Below, in pieces: positions 34,827-43,907 of a stretch of 64,000 nucleotides of DNA; within the stretch, counting starts at the first letter, position 1, and every line of letters begins with the position of its first letter. The stretch comes from Tissierella praeacuta_A (lineage in GTDB: Bacteria > Bacillota > Clostridia > Tissierellales > Tissierellaceae). Both the position numbers and the translations under genes were made by a program. The notes beneath the pieces were generated by a model that ran no database searches, had not been told where the DNA came from, and saw only the letters and a program-made list of their open reading frames with translations. The stretch is taken from the NCBI RefSeq assembly GCF_040396155.1, contig NZ_JBEBOY010000001.1:186001-250000 (forward strand), given 5' to 3'.

Positions 34827-35759
34827 TTATTGTTCTATTATTTTTACAAATTCAACTTCATTATATAGATTTTCAAAATCTTTATCGCCTTTTATAGATT
34901 CTATTATTTCTGGCAGCAGTATTACCGCCTTCTTTAGATCTTCTAATGCCTTTTTTTTATTACCCAATATGGAATAACAACAAGCTCTATTATAGTATAA
35001 ATCATGAGCATCTTTATTATTACTTATTCCTTCTGTTAATAAATTAATTGTATCCTGAAATCTCTTTTGTTCTATATAAATAGCAGAAATATTTAGATAG
35101 GAATAAGAATATTTAGGATTTATATTTATTGATTTAAAATAATATTCTAAGGCTTTGTCATTATTTCCTAATGCCTTATATACAACTCCCATGTTAAATA
35201 AAGCTTTATAGTAATCTGGCTCTATATCTAAACTTTTCTCTATCATATTATATGCCTTATTATAATCTCCTAATTCCTCATATATTGAACCAATATTATT
35301 ATAAGTTATATAATCATTAGGCACCATTTCTATTACTTTATAATAATATTCTATTGCCTTATTTTTATCGCCTTTTTCATCAAATATATTAGCAGCGTAA
35401 TAATAGGCTCTATCATAATAAGGGTCTATGGCTATTGCTTTATGATAATATTCTAACGCCTTATCTTTCTCCCCTATTTGTTCATATATCATAGCCATAC
35501 CATAATATGCTCCTGCTTCATTGGGAGCAATTTTTACTATCTCTTCATATGTAGATAATGATTTCATTATATTATTTATTTCATCATAAATTTGAGCTAT
35601 ATTATATAGTATAGCTATATTATCCACCATATTACCTCTAAATTGCAAAGCTTTTTTATAAAATTCTATAGCTTTTTCTTTATTATCATTAATATAGGCA
35701 TTTTCAGCTAATAGTACATAATTATATTGTCTAGTATGTTCCTTTATTTCTCTTACCAA
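34827..35759 (-). CDS. TPR-repeat protein
   Basis: 310-residue protein made almost wholly of tetratricopeptide repeats (about eight, each with the AxxxY-x-A/P spacing, for example GEKDKALEYYHKAIAIDPYYDRAYYYAANIF). No signal peptide or enzyme domain is visible. It is a protein-protein adaptor in the cytoplasm; the partner is unknown. It starts at TTG with AGGTGG upstream and is probably co-transcribed with map (20-nt gap). Confidence 0.86.
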   Translation of the reverse strand: MVREIKEHTRQYNYVLLAENAYINDNKEKAIEFYKKALQFRGNMVDNIAILYNIAQIYDEINNIMKSLSTYEEIVKIAPNEAGAYYGMAMIYEQIGEKDKALEYYHKAIAIDPYYDRAYYYAANIFDEKGDKNKAIEYYYKVIEMVPNDYITYNNIGSIYEELGDYNKAYNMIEKSLDIEPDYYKALFNMGVVYKALGNNDKALEYYFKSININPKYSYSYLNISAIYIEQKRFQDTINLLTEGISNNKDAHDLYYNRACCYSILGNKKKALEDLKKAVILLPEIIESIKGDKDFENLYNEVEFVKIIEQ

Positions 35760-35829
35760 TAAAAACCACCTCTTAAATTTTGTACTATATATAGTCTACC
35801 ACATTTATGGCAAAAAAGTAGAGGAAATC

Positions 35830-38010
35830 TTATGCCTCTACTTTCAATGCCCTTATTGAGTTTAGTATTGCTATTATGGAGACTCCAACGTCTGCAAATA
35901 CTGCCTCCCACATAGTTGCTAAACCTATGGTTCCTAAAGTTAAAACTACAAGTTTTACTCCTAATGCTAATACAATATTTTGAGTTACTATTTTTTCCGT
36001 ATTTTTTGCTATTTTTATTCCTGTAGCAATTTTTCCTATTTCATCTGTCATAATAACTATATCAGAAGCCTCTATAGCTGCATCAGAACCTAATCCTCCC
36101 ATAGCAATGCCTATATCTGCTCTCGCAAGGACAGGAGCATCGTTTACACCATCACCTACAAATGCAACCTTACCACTGCTTTTGTTTATTATATCTTCAA
36201 ACATCCTTACTTTATCCTGCGGGAGAAGATTACCATATACTTTACCTACTCCTACTAGTTCTCCTACCTTTTTCGCAGTGTTTTCATTATCTCCAGATAA
36301 CATTATTGTTTCCTTGATACCTAACGCCTTTAGACTCTTCATATCTTCCACTACATTATCCTTTAATTCATCAGATACTATTATACTTCCTATATGAGAA
36401 TTATCTCTGCCCACATATACAACAGTACCTATGGAATCTACTTTATCTATTAGGATATTCTTTTCATCAAATAATTTTTTATTTCCTAATATAATTTTCT
36501 TACCTTCTACCTCTACTTCTATTCCCTTACCTGATATTTCTTTATAAGATTTTATATATTCATTATTTATTTCCTTGTCATATGCTTCCACTATGGATTT
36601 ACCAATAGGGTGATTTGAAAAAGCTTCTCCATATGCGGCTAATTCTAGTATTTCTTCTTTTGTATAATCACCATAAGCTCTTATTTCTGTTACTTTAAAA
36701 GTTCCCTTTGTAATAGTCCCTGTTTTATCAAATACTATTGTGCTTACTTCATTTAAGGCTTCTAAATAGTTTCCGCCTTTTATAAGTACTCCTGATTTAG
36801 AAGCTCCTCCTATTCCGCCAAAGAATCCTAATGGAACAGATATAACCAATGCACAAGGACAAGATATAACTAAAAATATACATGCCTTATATGCCCAATA
36901 CTTTAATTCTCCTCCTATAAATAATGGAGGCAATATTGCAATAGCTAGAGCTACAAATACTACAACTGGTGTATAAACCTTAGCAAATTTTGTAATGAAG
37001 TTTTCAGTAGGTGCTTTCTTACCTGACGCATTTTCTACTAAATTTAATATCTTAGATATTGTAGACTCTCCAAATTCCTTTTCAACCCTTATCTTTAAAA
37101 GTCCATGATTGTTTACTACTCCAGATAATATTTTATCCCCTACTCCTACATCTCTAGGTAAAGACTCCCCTGTAATATTTGATGTATCTAGAGAAGATTC
37201 TCCTTCTATTACAATACCATCCAATGGAACTTTCTCACCAGGCTTTACAATTATTATGTCTCCTACTTGTATTTCACTAGGTTCTACAACTATAATCTCA
37301 TCATCTTTCTCAAGATTAGCATAATCTGGTCTTATATCTAATAAAGAAGCTATAGAGTTTCTAGAGTGATTAACTGCCATACCTTGAAACATTTCCCCTA
37401 ATTGATAAAATAACATAACTGCCACTGCTTCTGGATACTCTCCGATTACTAATGCACCTATTGTGGCTACAGTCATTAAAAAGTTTTCATCAAATGGTAT
37501 TCCTGCTAATAAATTTTTTATAGCTATTATTATAACTTCGTATCCTACTACAATATATGCAAGGAAGTATACTGCAAATCTTGGTGTGCCCTCTAATTTA
37601 AATAACAATGGAATTACAAATAATAATCCACCTAGAATCAATTTTATAATTTCTTTTTTATTCATTTCACCATGTTCGTCGCTGTGTTCGTGACTATGTT
37701 CATGTCCATGGTCGTGATCATGATGACAATCGTGGTCACAACAATGACCATGACTATTGCCGTGTTTACGACCTGGATTATTTGTTTTATCTATAACTAT
37801 TACATGAGGTTCAAGTTCCTTTACAATTTTCTTTATCTTTTCAGTTACTGTATTTGCCTCATCGTCTTTAATTACATTTACCTTCAATTTTCTTGATATA
37901 AAATCTAGGTTAGCATTTTCTACTCCTTCAATTTCTCTAGACAGCTTTTCAATTTTTCCTGCACAACCTGCACAGTTTAATCCGTCTAGTTCTAATTCAA
38001 TTTGCTTCAT
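35830..38010 (-). CDS. cadA: Heavy-metal P1B-type ATPase (Zn/Cd/Pb export)
   Basis: ATP-driven exporter of soft divalent metals. The N-terminal metal-binding domain has LNCAGCAGK (Cys13, Cys16). A His/Asp/Cys linker follows at 83-113, with runs of HDH and HGH. The transmembrane metal site is CPC at 384-386, the phosphorylated Asp is Asp428 in DKTGT, and the late GDGVNDAPVLARADIGIAMG is intact. CPC plus the His-rich linker suits Zn/Cd/Co/Pb rather than copper. GGGGGAT precedes the ATG. A strong promoter and an ArsR/SmtB-type operator lie immediately upstream. No sensor gene is adjacent. Confidence 0.93.
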   Translation of the reverse strand: MKQIELELDGLNCAGCAGKIEKLSREIEGVENANLDFISRKLKVNVIKDDEANTVTEKIKKIVKELEPHVIVIDKTNNPGRKHGNSHGHCCDHDCHHDHDHGHEHSHEHSDEHGEMNKKEIIKLILGGLLFVIPLLFKLEGTPRFAVYFLAYIVVGYEVIIIAIKNLLAGIPFDENFLMTVATIGALVIGEYPEAVAVMLFYQLGEMFQGMAVNHSRNSIASLLDIRPDYANLEKDDEIIVVEPSEIQVGDIIIVKPGEKVPLDGIVIEGESSLDTSNITGESLPRDVGVGDKILSGVVNNHGLLKIRVEKEFGESTISKILNLVENASGKKAPTENFITKFAKVYTPVVVFVALAIAILPPLFIGGELKYWAYKACIFLVISCPCALVISVPLGFFGGIGGASKSGVLIKGGNYLEALNEVSTIVFDKTGTITKGTFKVTEIRAYGDYTKEEILELAAYGEAFSNHPIGKSIVEAYDKEINNEYIKSYKEISGKGIEVEVEGKKIILGNKKLFDEKNILIDKVDSIGTVVYVGRDNSHIGSIIVSDELKDNVVEDMKSLKALGIKETIMLSGDNENTAKKVGELVGVGKVYGNLLPQDKVRMFEDIINKSSGKVAFVGDGVNDAPVLARADIGIAMGGLGSDAAIEASDIVIMTDEIGKIATGIKIAKNTEKIVTQNIVLALGVKLVVLTLGTIGLATMWEAVFADVGVSIIAILNSIRALKVEA

Positions 38011-38030
38011 TTCTTATCCCCCAATCTTAA

Positions 38031-38068
38031 CATATTAACATATGAACAATTATTCATATGTTGATATG
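38031..38068 (-). promoter_or_regulatory. ArsR/SmtB-type operator at the cadA start site
   Basis: Inverted repeat AACATATGAA-N6-TTCATATGTT (38037-38062), extending outwards to 38031-38068 with one mismatch per arm. The core ATATGAA/TTCATAT with 6-nt spacing is the recognition pattern of SmtB/CzrA/CadC-family metal sensors. It overlaps the predicted start of transcription, so it would repress by steric block and be released by Zn or Cd. Confidence 0.78.
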
Positions 38069-38097
38069 ATTATATGCCAATTAGAGGTTTTTGTCAA
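38069..38097 (-). promoter_or_regulatory. Sigma-A promoter of cadA
   Basis: On the minus strand a perfect TTGACA (38097-38092) and perfect TATAAT (38074-38069) separated by exactly 17 nt. Such a strong promoter fits a gene held off by a repressor. Confidence 0.88.
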
Positions 38098-38102
38098 TAA
38101 AA

Positions 38103-38122
38103 AAAGCACATTTAAGTGCTTT
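38103..38122 (-). terminator. Terminator overlapping the nitroreductase stop
   Basis: Seven-bp stem AAAGCAC / GTGCTTT with a 6-nt loop, extended by a T run on the minus strand; the stem overlaps the last 2 nt of the nitroreductase stop codon. It lies directly upstream of the cadA promoter. Confidence 0.75.
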
Positions 38123-38933
38123 ATAATTTAAATTCTGCTATATATTTATAATTATCATTTTCTCCTTCTAATAATCCATCTATTAACTTCCATTTATTAT
38201 TTAAACCTATGGATTCTCCCAATAATTCAAAATAATACATAATTATTCCTGCATCTACAAGATTTGGTTTTTCTCCTTTATCATATTTAATTAGCAGAGT
38301 AACCTTGTCTTTCTCAAGTAAAAATCTCCAAGGCTGTTTATTCAAAGCAGATGGTGCAAACCTTATATAATAAAATAAATCACTTAATCCCCTATTTTCT
38401 AAATCATCAATATTAGAATAATTTCCTATTTTATCAGTAAATACTAGTTCATCAACGCCTATTCTCTCACTAAACGTTTCATTAATAAAAGGATTTCTTA
38501 GTTTACCATAGCCTATAGCGAGTATATAATCAATTTTACCTACTATATCTCCGAATATTTCTTTTTTAATATTCTTATCTACGTTTACTATGCTCACCCA
38601 ACAAGTATCTAATCCCATATTATTTAACTTAGTTATGATCTTTTCCATATAATATGAACCATAAATTATATTTCTTTCTTTATCATTTATTATTTCAAGT
38701 CCTATATAATGTGGACTTTGAATCATTACCCCTGAATATCCTCCGATTCCCTTTAACTCTTTATATAATTTTTCACCATATTCGTATAGTTTAAATCTTA
38801 TATCCTTAGTTCCATCTTCCTTTTCTAAAGAATCTAAATATAATTTAATTTCATCTAATATATCAGTATTTATATTCTTATTTCTAAATTCCCTAACAGA
38901 TTTTCTATTCTTTAAAAAATTAGTCATCAACAT
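38121..38933 (-). CDS. Nitroreductase family protein (TM1586-like)
   Basis: FMN-dependent nitroreductase fold. The N-terminal RKSVREFRNKNI and central YGSYYMEKIITKLNNMGLDTCWV fit the family. The extra C-terminal motif RFAPSALNKQPWRFLL belongs to the TM1586-type subgroup (270 residues rather than about 200), in which the two halves of the active site come from a longer chain. The physiological substrate is unknown; flavin-linked redox of quinones or nitro compounds is possible. GGGGGG lies 7 nt before the ATG. Confidence 0.87.
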   Translation of the reverse strand: MLMTNFLKNRKSVREFRNKNINTDILDEIKLYLDSLEKEDGTKDIRFKLYEYGEKLYKELKGIGGYSGVMIQSPHYIGLEIINDKERNIIYGSYYMEKIITKLNNMGLDTCWVSIVNVDKNIKKEIFGDIVGKIDYILAIGYGKLRNPFINETFSERIGVDELVFTDKIGNYSNIDDLENRGLSDLFYYIRFAPSALNKQPWRFLLEKDKVTLLIKYDKGEKPNLVDAGIIMYYFELLGESIGLNNKWKLIDGLLEGENDNYKYIAEFKL

Positions 38934-38991
38934 ACGAAATCCCCCCTATCTAATTGATATATTATATATACCACTATTAGAATGTTCTAAT

Positions 38992-39552
38992 CTATAATTT
39001 CAATCCTAGACCATCTATTATAGTATAAATATGTTCAATTAAATATAAATGTACTACTAAGGCTGTACCAATTCCTAAAAATATACCTGCAGCCACATCT
39101 GTAGGATAATGAACTCCTAAATATATTCTAGATATAGCAACTATTATAGCAATAGTAAATACTAAAATAGATAATCTCGGAATATTAACTGCTATAGCTG
39201 TAGCAATAGAAAAGCTTGCAGTAGTATGACCAGATGGGAATGAGTAATCTTTCAGATTTATACCAAAAGTATTTAGCTGTTCTATGATTTTATATGGTCT
39301 TTCTCTACTTAATATCCTCTTGAGAGCATGAACTATTATTTGACTAATAAGTAAAACACTAAGGGCTTCAAAACCTATGAACCTTACATCACTACTTCCT
39401 ATAAATATTAAAATTAAAACTAGGAGTGAAGAAAATACTGCACCTCCTAGATTTGTAACTCTATACATTATGGCATCTAAATACCTATGTTTCATTTTTC
39501 TATTAATTAAATCTATAAAAATATCATCAAATCTTTTTAATTTATTTTTCAT
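38992..39552 (-). CDS. PAP2-family phosphatase (undecaprenyl-diphosphatase-like)
   Basis: Membrane phosphatase with five membrane segments and the complete acid-phosphatase signature: KRILSRERPYK, SFPSGHTTASF and RIYLGVHYPTDVAAG. It resembles BcrC-type enzymes that recycle undecaprenyl pyrophosphate for wall synthesis, or that dephosphorylate phosphatidic acid. The start at ATG 39552 follows AAAGGTGG; the GTG three codons upstream overlaps it. Substrate assignment is inferred. Confidence 0.88.
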   Translation of the reverse strand: MKNKLKRFDDIFIDLINRKMKHRYLDAIMYRVTNLGGAVFSSLLVLILIFIGSSDVRFIGFEALSVLLISQIIVHALKRILSRERPYKIIEQLNTFGINLKDYSFPSGHTTASFSIATAIAVNIPRLSILVFTIAIIVAISRIYLGVHYPTDVAAGIFLGIGTALVVHLYLIEHIYTIIDGLGLKL

Positions 39553-39707
39553 TTTTTCCACCTTTAATAAGAAAATTTATTGTCCTCAGTATTATATTCT
39601 AGTTTATTATTACCCAGATATCAATCTTTTTATTGTTTTATTAGCTATACTCCTTACTTCTTTTTTATGTTAGAATATAATAGACAATTTTAAAAGTAGG
39701 TGTTTGT

Positions 39708-41573
39708 ATGAATTTAAGTATAGAACAAGAAAAAGCTATACAACATGTAAAAGGCCCTGCTTTAATATTAGCAGTGCCTGGTGCAGGTAAAACCACTGTA
39801 TTGATACATAGAACAGTTAATTTAATATTAAATCATAAAGTAAGCCCAGAGAGAATATTATCAATAACTTTTAGTAAAGCTTCTGCAAAGGATATGAAAG
39901 AAAGATTTAATAAATGCTTTTCAGACATTTCATCTATCCCAATTAAATTCTCTACAATCCATAGTTTTTGTTTTAGTCTAATTAGAGAATATGCATATAT
40001 AAATAAAATTAAATATACATTAATTGAAGAAGAAAAAAATCAGCTTAATAAATATAACGTACTTAAAAAAATATATTTTGCAACAAATCAAGAATATATT
40101 ACTGAGGAAAAATTAGAATCTTTATTGAATTCAATTGGTTATATTAAGAATATGATGATGTCAGTAGATGAGTTCATAAAACAAAATAAATCTGATATTG
40201 AAAATCTAAAAACAATTTATAACACTTATGAAAAATACAAAAGAGATAATAATCTTATAGATTTTGATGATATGTTATCTATTTCCTTGGAAATTCTTGA
40301 GTCAAATTCAAATATATTAGAAAAATATCGGTCCAAATATGATTTTATCCAAATAGATGAAGGACAAGATACTTCAAGGGTTCAATTAGAAATAGTAAAA
40401 TTATTGGCAAATCCTAAAAATAATCTATTTATCGTAGCAGATGATGATCAATCTATTTATGGATTTAGAGGAGCCTATCCTAAGGGGCTACTAAATTTTA
40501 ATAAAATCTATCCTCAAGGAAAAATATTTTTTATGGAACAAAATTATAGGTCATCAAAAAACATCGTATCTGTCTGCAATCAATTTATAAAAAAGAATAC
40601 ATTAAGATATAATAAAAATATTTCTACTGACAACTGCTTTATCGAACCTATTAATATAGTAAAATTTAATTCCATTGATGAGCAATATAAGTATTTGATA
40701 AAAGATTTAAGAGATAGAACACTTTCTCGATGCTGTATACTATATCGAAATAATTTATCATCTATTGGTCTTGTTGAGTTATTAGAAAGAAATAAAATTC
40801 CTTTCTATATGAGGGATATTAAAATGAGATTTTTTAATCATTGGCTTATACAGGATGTAATAAATTTCATAATCTTTTCAGAAGATACTAGCAATATGAA
40901 TATATATGAAAACATCTATTATAAAACAAAAGGATATATCTCAAAGAGACAAATTAATTATGCTAAAACATTAAATTACAATTTATCTGTTTTTGATAGA
41001 ATACTAGACTTTCCTGGACTATCTAGTTTTTATAAATCCACTATTAATGAATTAAAATTAGATTTTAAAAAGCTTTCAAAAATGAATCCTACTAATGCAA
41101 TAGATTTTATTGAACATGAATTAGAATATGAAAAATATCTTAAAGAGAACTCTATGAAATTTGGATATACCTATGATGTTTTAAAAACTATTATGTACTA
41201 TTTAAAACTTATTGCTAAAGATAGTGAAAACTTAAATGAACTACTTAGCAGACTAAAATACTTGGAACATTTATGCAGAAACTCAAAGAATTCTAAAAAT
41301 GCGGTAACCTTATCTACTATTCATTCAGCCAAAGGATTAGAGTTTGATAGAGTATATATGATAGATTTAATAGATGGTGATTTTCCATCTGCTTCTAGTA
41401 TCGAAGCTTCTGAAAAAGGTAAATATGAATTAATTGAAGAAGAAAGAAGACTTTTCTATGTTGGAATGAGTAGAGCAAAATATCATCTGTCTTTAATTAC
41501 AGTGAATAATATTGGTGAAAAAAGAGTGGAACCATCACGATTTTTGATCGATTTAGAGAAAAAGAAGGCATAA
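39708..41573 (+). CDS. UvrD/PcrA-like ATP-dependent DNA helicase
   Basis: Superfamily 1A helicase. Walker A VPGAGKTT is at 23-30, motif II QIDEGQDTSRVQ (DEGQ variant of DExQ), motif III DDDQSIYGFRGA, motif IV QNYRS, motif V TIHSAKGLEFDRVY and motif VI FYVGMSRAK. At 621 residues it is shorter than PcrA (about 730) and lacks much of the 1B/2B insertions, as do many Clostridial UvrD-like proteins. It acts in DNA repair or conflict resolution. Monocistronic; a solitary palindrome half-site follows the stop. Confidence 0.91.
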   Translation: MNLSIEQEKAIQHVKGPALILAVPGAGKTTVLIHRTVNLILNHKVSPERILSITFSKASAKDMKERFNKCFSDISSIPIKFSTIHSFCFSLIREYAYINKIKYTLIEEEKNQLNKYNVLKKIYFATNQEYITEEKLESLLNSIGYIKNMMMSVDEFIKQNKSDIENLKTIYNTYEKYKRDNNLIDFDDMLSISLEILESNSNILEKYRSKYDFIQIDEGQDTSRVQLEIVKLLANPKNNLFIVADDDQSIYGFRGAYPKGLLNFNKIYPQGKIFFMEQNYRSSKNIVSVCNQFIKKNTLRYNKNISTDNCFIEPINIVKFNSIDEQYKYLIKDLRDRTLSRCCILYRNNLSSIGLVELLERNKIPFYMRDIKMRFFNHWLIQDVINFIIFSEDTSNMNIYENIYYKTKGYISKRQINYAKTLNYNLSVFDRILDFPGLSSFYKSTINELKLDFKKLSKMNPTNAIDFIEHELEYEKYLKENSMKFGYTYDVLKTIMYYLKLIAKDSENLNELLSRLKYLEHLCRNSKNSKNAVTLSTIHSAKGLEFDRVYMIDLIDGDFPSASSIEASEKGKYELIEEERRLFYVGMSRAKYHLSLITVNNIGEKRVEPSRFLIDLEKKKA

Positions 41574-41585
41574 GCTTTCTTTTTT

Positions 41586-41598
41586 TATCATTTTTGGT
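41586..41598 (+). repeat. Solitary half-site of the palindrome family
   Basis: TATCATTTTTGGT, 13 nt identical to the left arm of the 47-nt palindromes, without a matching right arm. It lies 13 nt after the helicase stop and about 270 nt before the complete copy at 41870. Confidence 0.6.
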
Positions 41599-41626
41599 AA
41601 TTTAAATTATATTTTTTGCAATTTAA

Positions 41627-41656
41627 AGAGTAAAATTTTATTTATTTGTAATACTA
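41627..41656 (+). promoter_or_regulatory. Possible forespore (sigma-G-like) promoter
   Basis: AGAGTA-N17-AATACTA resembles the sigma-F/G pattern (about TGMATA-N17-CATACTA; the -10 matches in six of seven, the -35 in four of six). It ends 42 nt before the Asn/Gln-rich ORF. It is short and degenerate, so tentative. Confidence 0.35.
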
Positions 41657-41698
41657 TATATGCAAGGATAATTCTGAAAAGGGAGGGAAATAGTAGTA

Positions 41699-41845
41699 AT
41701 GGCGAAAAATAAACAAAATAAACAAAACAATTTAAATAACCAAAACAACCAAAACAACCAGAATAACCAAAACAATCAAAACAATCAAAACAACCAAAAG
41801 AGAAAAAATGACAACAATCAAGATTCTAAAAGAGAAGACAACTAA
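41699..41845 (+). CDS. Asn/Gln-rich 48-residue protein
   Basis: ATG 41699 has GGGAGGG 11 nt upstream and runs 48 codons to TAA. The protein is almost entirely a QNN repeat (Gln-Asn-Asn about eight times, residues 9-32), then a basic and polar tail KRKNDNNQDSKREDN. There is no hydrophobic segment. Composition and size recall gamma-type small acid-soluble spore proteins, but the classical SspE repeats are absent. The DNA repeat (AACCAAAACAAC units) is low complexity and may vary in length. It could store nitrogen in spores or form amyloid-like assemblies; both are inferences. Confidence 0.72.
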   Translation: MAKNKQNKQNNLNNQNNQNNQNNQNNQNNQNNQKRKNDNNQDSKREDN

Positions 41846-41869
41846 AGTAAATAGAATCAGCGAATTAAT

Positions 41870-41916
41870 AAATAAGTATCATTTTTGGTGCCAGGCACCA
41901 AAAATGATACTTATTT
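41870..41916. repeat. 47-nt palindrome, copy 2 (bidirectional terminator)
   Basis: Identical over all 47 nt to the copy at 19664-19710. It sits between the converging Asn/Gln-rich gene (plus) and GerMN lipoprotein gene (minus), the same context as copy 1. Confidence 0.92.
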
Positions 41917-41921
41917 TTTCT

Positions 41922-42980
41922 TTATTTATTAAATTCTTTTACATCTGAATCGTCTACTTGAAAATGTTCATCAGCTTTTATACCAAAATGTCCAGATTCA
42001 TATGGATTGCCTTCTATAGTTATATATACTTTCTCCACATCATAAAACTTACCTAATGTATTTACTATGGATTTTAAGATCTCAGCCTCAGAAGAAGACC
42101 CTGCATTCATATCTAATAATAATTCCTTTGAAAAGTCTGCTTCCAAAGTCCAGGTCTCTCTATCTAAATGTATTTTATTTATATTAGTATTCTGAGAAAT
42201 AGAAGAATGTAACTTATCTGATGGAGGATTTTTCATAACATTTTCTAAAATATCTTCAATACTTTCATTGGTTCCAAACTCTATCTCTTGCTTAACAGAT
42301 ACTGTCCCAATATCAGAAGCCATTGGATAATATGCTAGTATTTCCATTTCTTGATTATCATTTTTTATTTCCTTTAATAAAGTTTTAACTTCAAATTCGT
42401 CATGATTATAGATACTTGCTACAAGTCCTATATCCTTCGCATAGTATTCCTTTTGATTTCCTCCATCTTTAAACTTAGTTGTTACTTCCAATGCATCATA
42501 AGTTCCAGATGGTGTTTCTATTTTTTTATCTAATCCAGTTATTTCCTTTGTACTCCCCTCATTATTTGACCAAGTATTACCAACTTCTAAAGGTTCTTTT
42601 AATATGACATTATTAGTATTTGTATTAGCATTTAGCATATTTTCAATATGATAAAATTCTCCTTCTGCAAAGACTTCTGTCAATGCCCCATCTTTATACT
42701 CTAAAACCTTTACGAAATTAGTTCCTGAATTCATAATTTTCATTTGTGCTCTATTTTCTTCTACAAATTCTATAAAAGTTTTTTGTTCAGCATACTCATT
42801 TCCTATGCCTTCGTAATCCATAATAGTATTTTCCTTAAAAGGATAATAGTCAGCTATGGTTAATTTTTCATCTTTTGATATCTGTCCATCATTATCCTGA
42901 TCCTTAGATACAACTTTTTCACATCCAATTAGAGATATAATTATTACTGTTATCATTAATAATGACAAAAACTTTTTCAT
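41922..42980 (-). CDS. GerMN-domain lipoprotein
   Basis: Lipoprotein (signal peptide with lipobox SLIGC, Cys20) whose first 200 residues form a YcnI/EF-hand-like beta region; a DQDNDGQISKDE sequence near 30 looks like one calcium-binding loop. The C-terminal 120 residues are a GerMN domain (about 225-345), as in GerM sporulation and germination proteins. Predicted to act on the outer face of the membrane, probably in spore envelope or wall. AGGAGTGA precedes the ATG. The exact function is unknown. Confidence 0.86.
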   Translation of the reverse strand: MKKFLSLLMITVIIISLIGCEKVVSKDQDNDGQISKDEKLTIADYYPFKENTIMDYEGIGNEYAEQKTFIEFVEENRAQMKIMNSGTNFVKVLEYKDGALTEVFAEGEFYHIENMLNANTNTNNVILKEPLEVGNTWSNNEGSTKEITGLDKKIETPSGTYDALEVTTKFKDGGNQKEYYAKDIGLVASIYNHDEFEVKTLLKEIKNDNQEMEILAYYPMASDIGTVSVKQEIEFGTNESIEDILENVMKNPPSDKLHSSISQNTNINKIHLDRETWTLEADFSKELLLDMNAGSSSEAEILKSIVNTLGKFYDVEKVYITIEGNPYESGHFGIKADEHFQVDDSDVKEFNK

Positions 42981-43112
42981 AAAATCACTCCTATAACTAA
43001 TTTGTCAAATCATCGCTTCATCTAGATTATATCCTCTTAAGTTATAATTATAATATATTTTTATAAAAAAGTCTTTACGATAGTATTACAATATAGGGTA
43101 TATAAACTCATC

Positions 43113-43838
43113 TTATAATATCTCTACATCTGGCTTTAGTCTATATATAACATTTTTTCTTTCTACTATAATATCTATTTTATTTGATAACTCCTTATCT
43201 TCTCTTATAGCTAAAAAAAGAGGTTTATTTGGATTTATAGCTACTGGATTTCCTACCATTCTCAGCATAGAAAGGTCTCCTGTAGTATCTCCATAAGCAT
43301 AACTGTTTTCCAAATCTACATTATATTTTAATATCAGTTCATCTAAAACCCTTTGTTTACTTTCTGAATCCCACATTCTAACTATTTCTCCAGTAAATTT
43401 ATTATCTTCATCTACCTTATAAATAGTTCCCTTATATTCTGTAACACCATATTTTTCAGCCATCCTTGATACTAAAAAATCTGGACTACCAGAAATAAAA
43501 AACACTTTATGTCCTTGATTCTTATGCCATTCAATCTGATCTCTAGAATATTTATAAACCATATCTCCATTAAGATTAATTACTTGAGATGCTATAAATT
43601 CTATATAATCTTTGCTTACACCTTTTAATTCTTCAAGATATACTTGAGCTAAGGTCTCTAAATAAAGCTCAAAATCTCCAAATCTTTTCTCCCATTCTTC
43701 ATATACCTTTTTTACCTTGGTGTACCAAATGGCAGGGTCGATTACCTCATATTTATTAAGCTTCTTAAAATGCTCAATCATTAAAGAATTTCTAAATATT
43801 GTACCATCAATATCAAAAAATGCTGCTTTTGCTTTCAT
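43113..43838 (-). CDS. HAD-IB phosphatase (SerB-like)
   Basis: Haloacid-dehalogenase phosphatase of subfamily IB. Motif I FFDIDGTIF (residues 7-15), motif II FFISGSPDFLV (near 127), motif III Lys in KQRVLDE and motif IV YGDTTGDLSML (near 190). The IB cap resembles SerB or the CicA/PSP relatives that act on phosphoserine or lipid phosphates. AGGATGATGAT precedes the ATG. It lies downstream of the opp operon on the same strand, but the gap of about 110 nt contains a terminator, so it is probably separate. Confidence 0.9.
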   Translation of the reverse strand: MKAKAAFFDIDGTIFRNSLMIEHFKKLNKYEVIDPAIWYTKVKKVYEEWEKRFGDFELYLETLAQVYLEELKGVSKDYIEFIASQVINLNGDMVYKYSRDQIEWHKNQGHKVFFISGSPDFLVSRMAEKYGVTEYKGTIYKVDEDNKFTGEIVRMWDSESKQRVLDELILKYNVDLENSYAYGDTTGDLSMLRMVGNPVAINPNKPLFLAIREDKELSNKIDIIVERKNVIYRLKPDVEIL

Positions 43839-43907
43839 ATCATCATCCTAACCTTTTTTATTATTATATGAGTTATACCCAATTTAGTACAATTAATTCT
43901 ATGTATT

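Noticed and set aside
41699..41845. Asn/Gln repeat as a CRISPR or satellite array
   Set aside because: The unit is short (about 9 nt), coding in one frame with a ribosome site and stop; there are no spacers.
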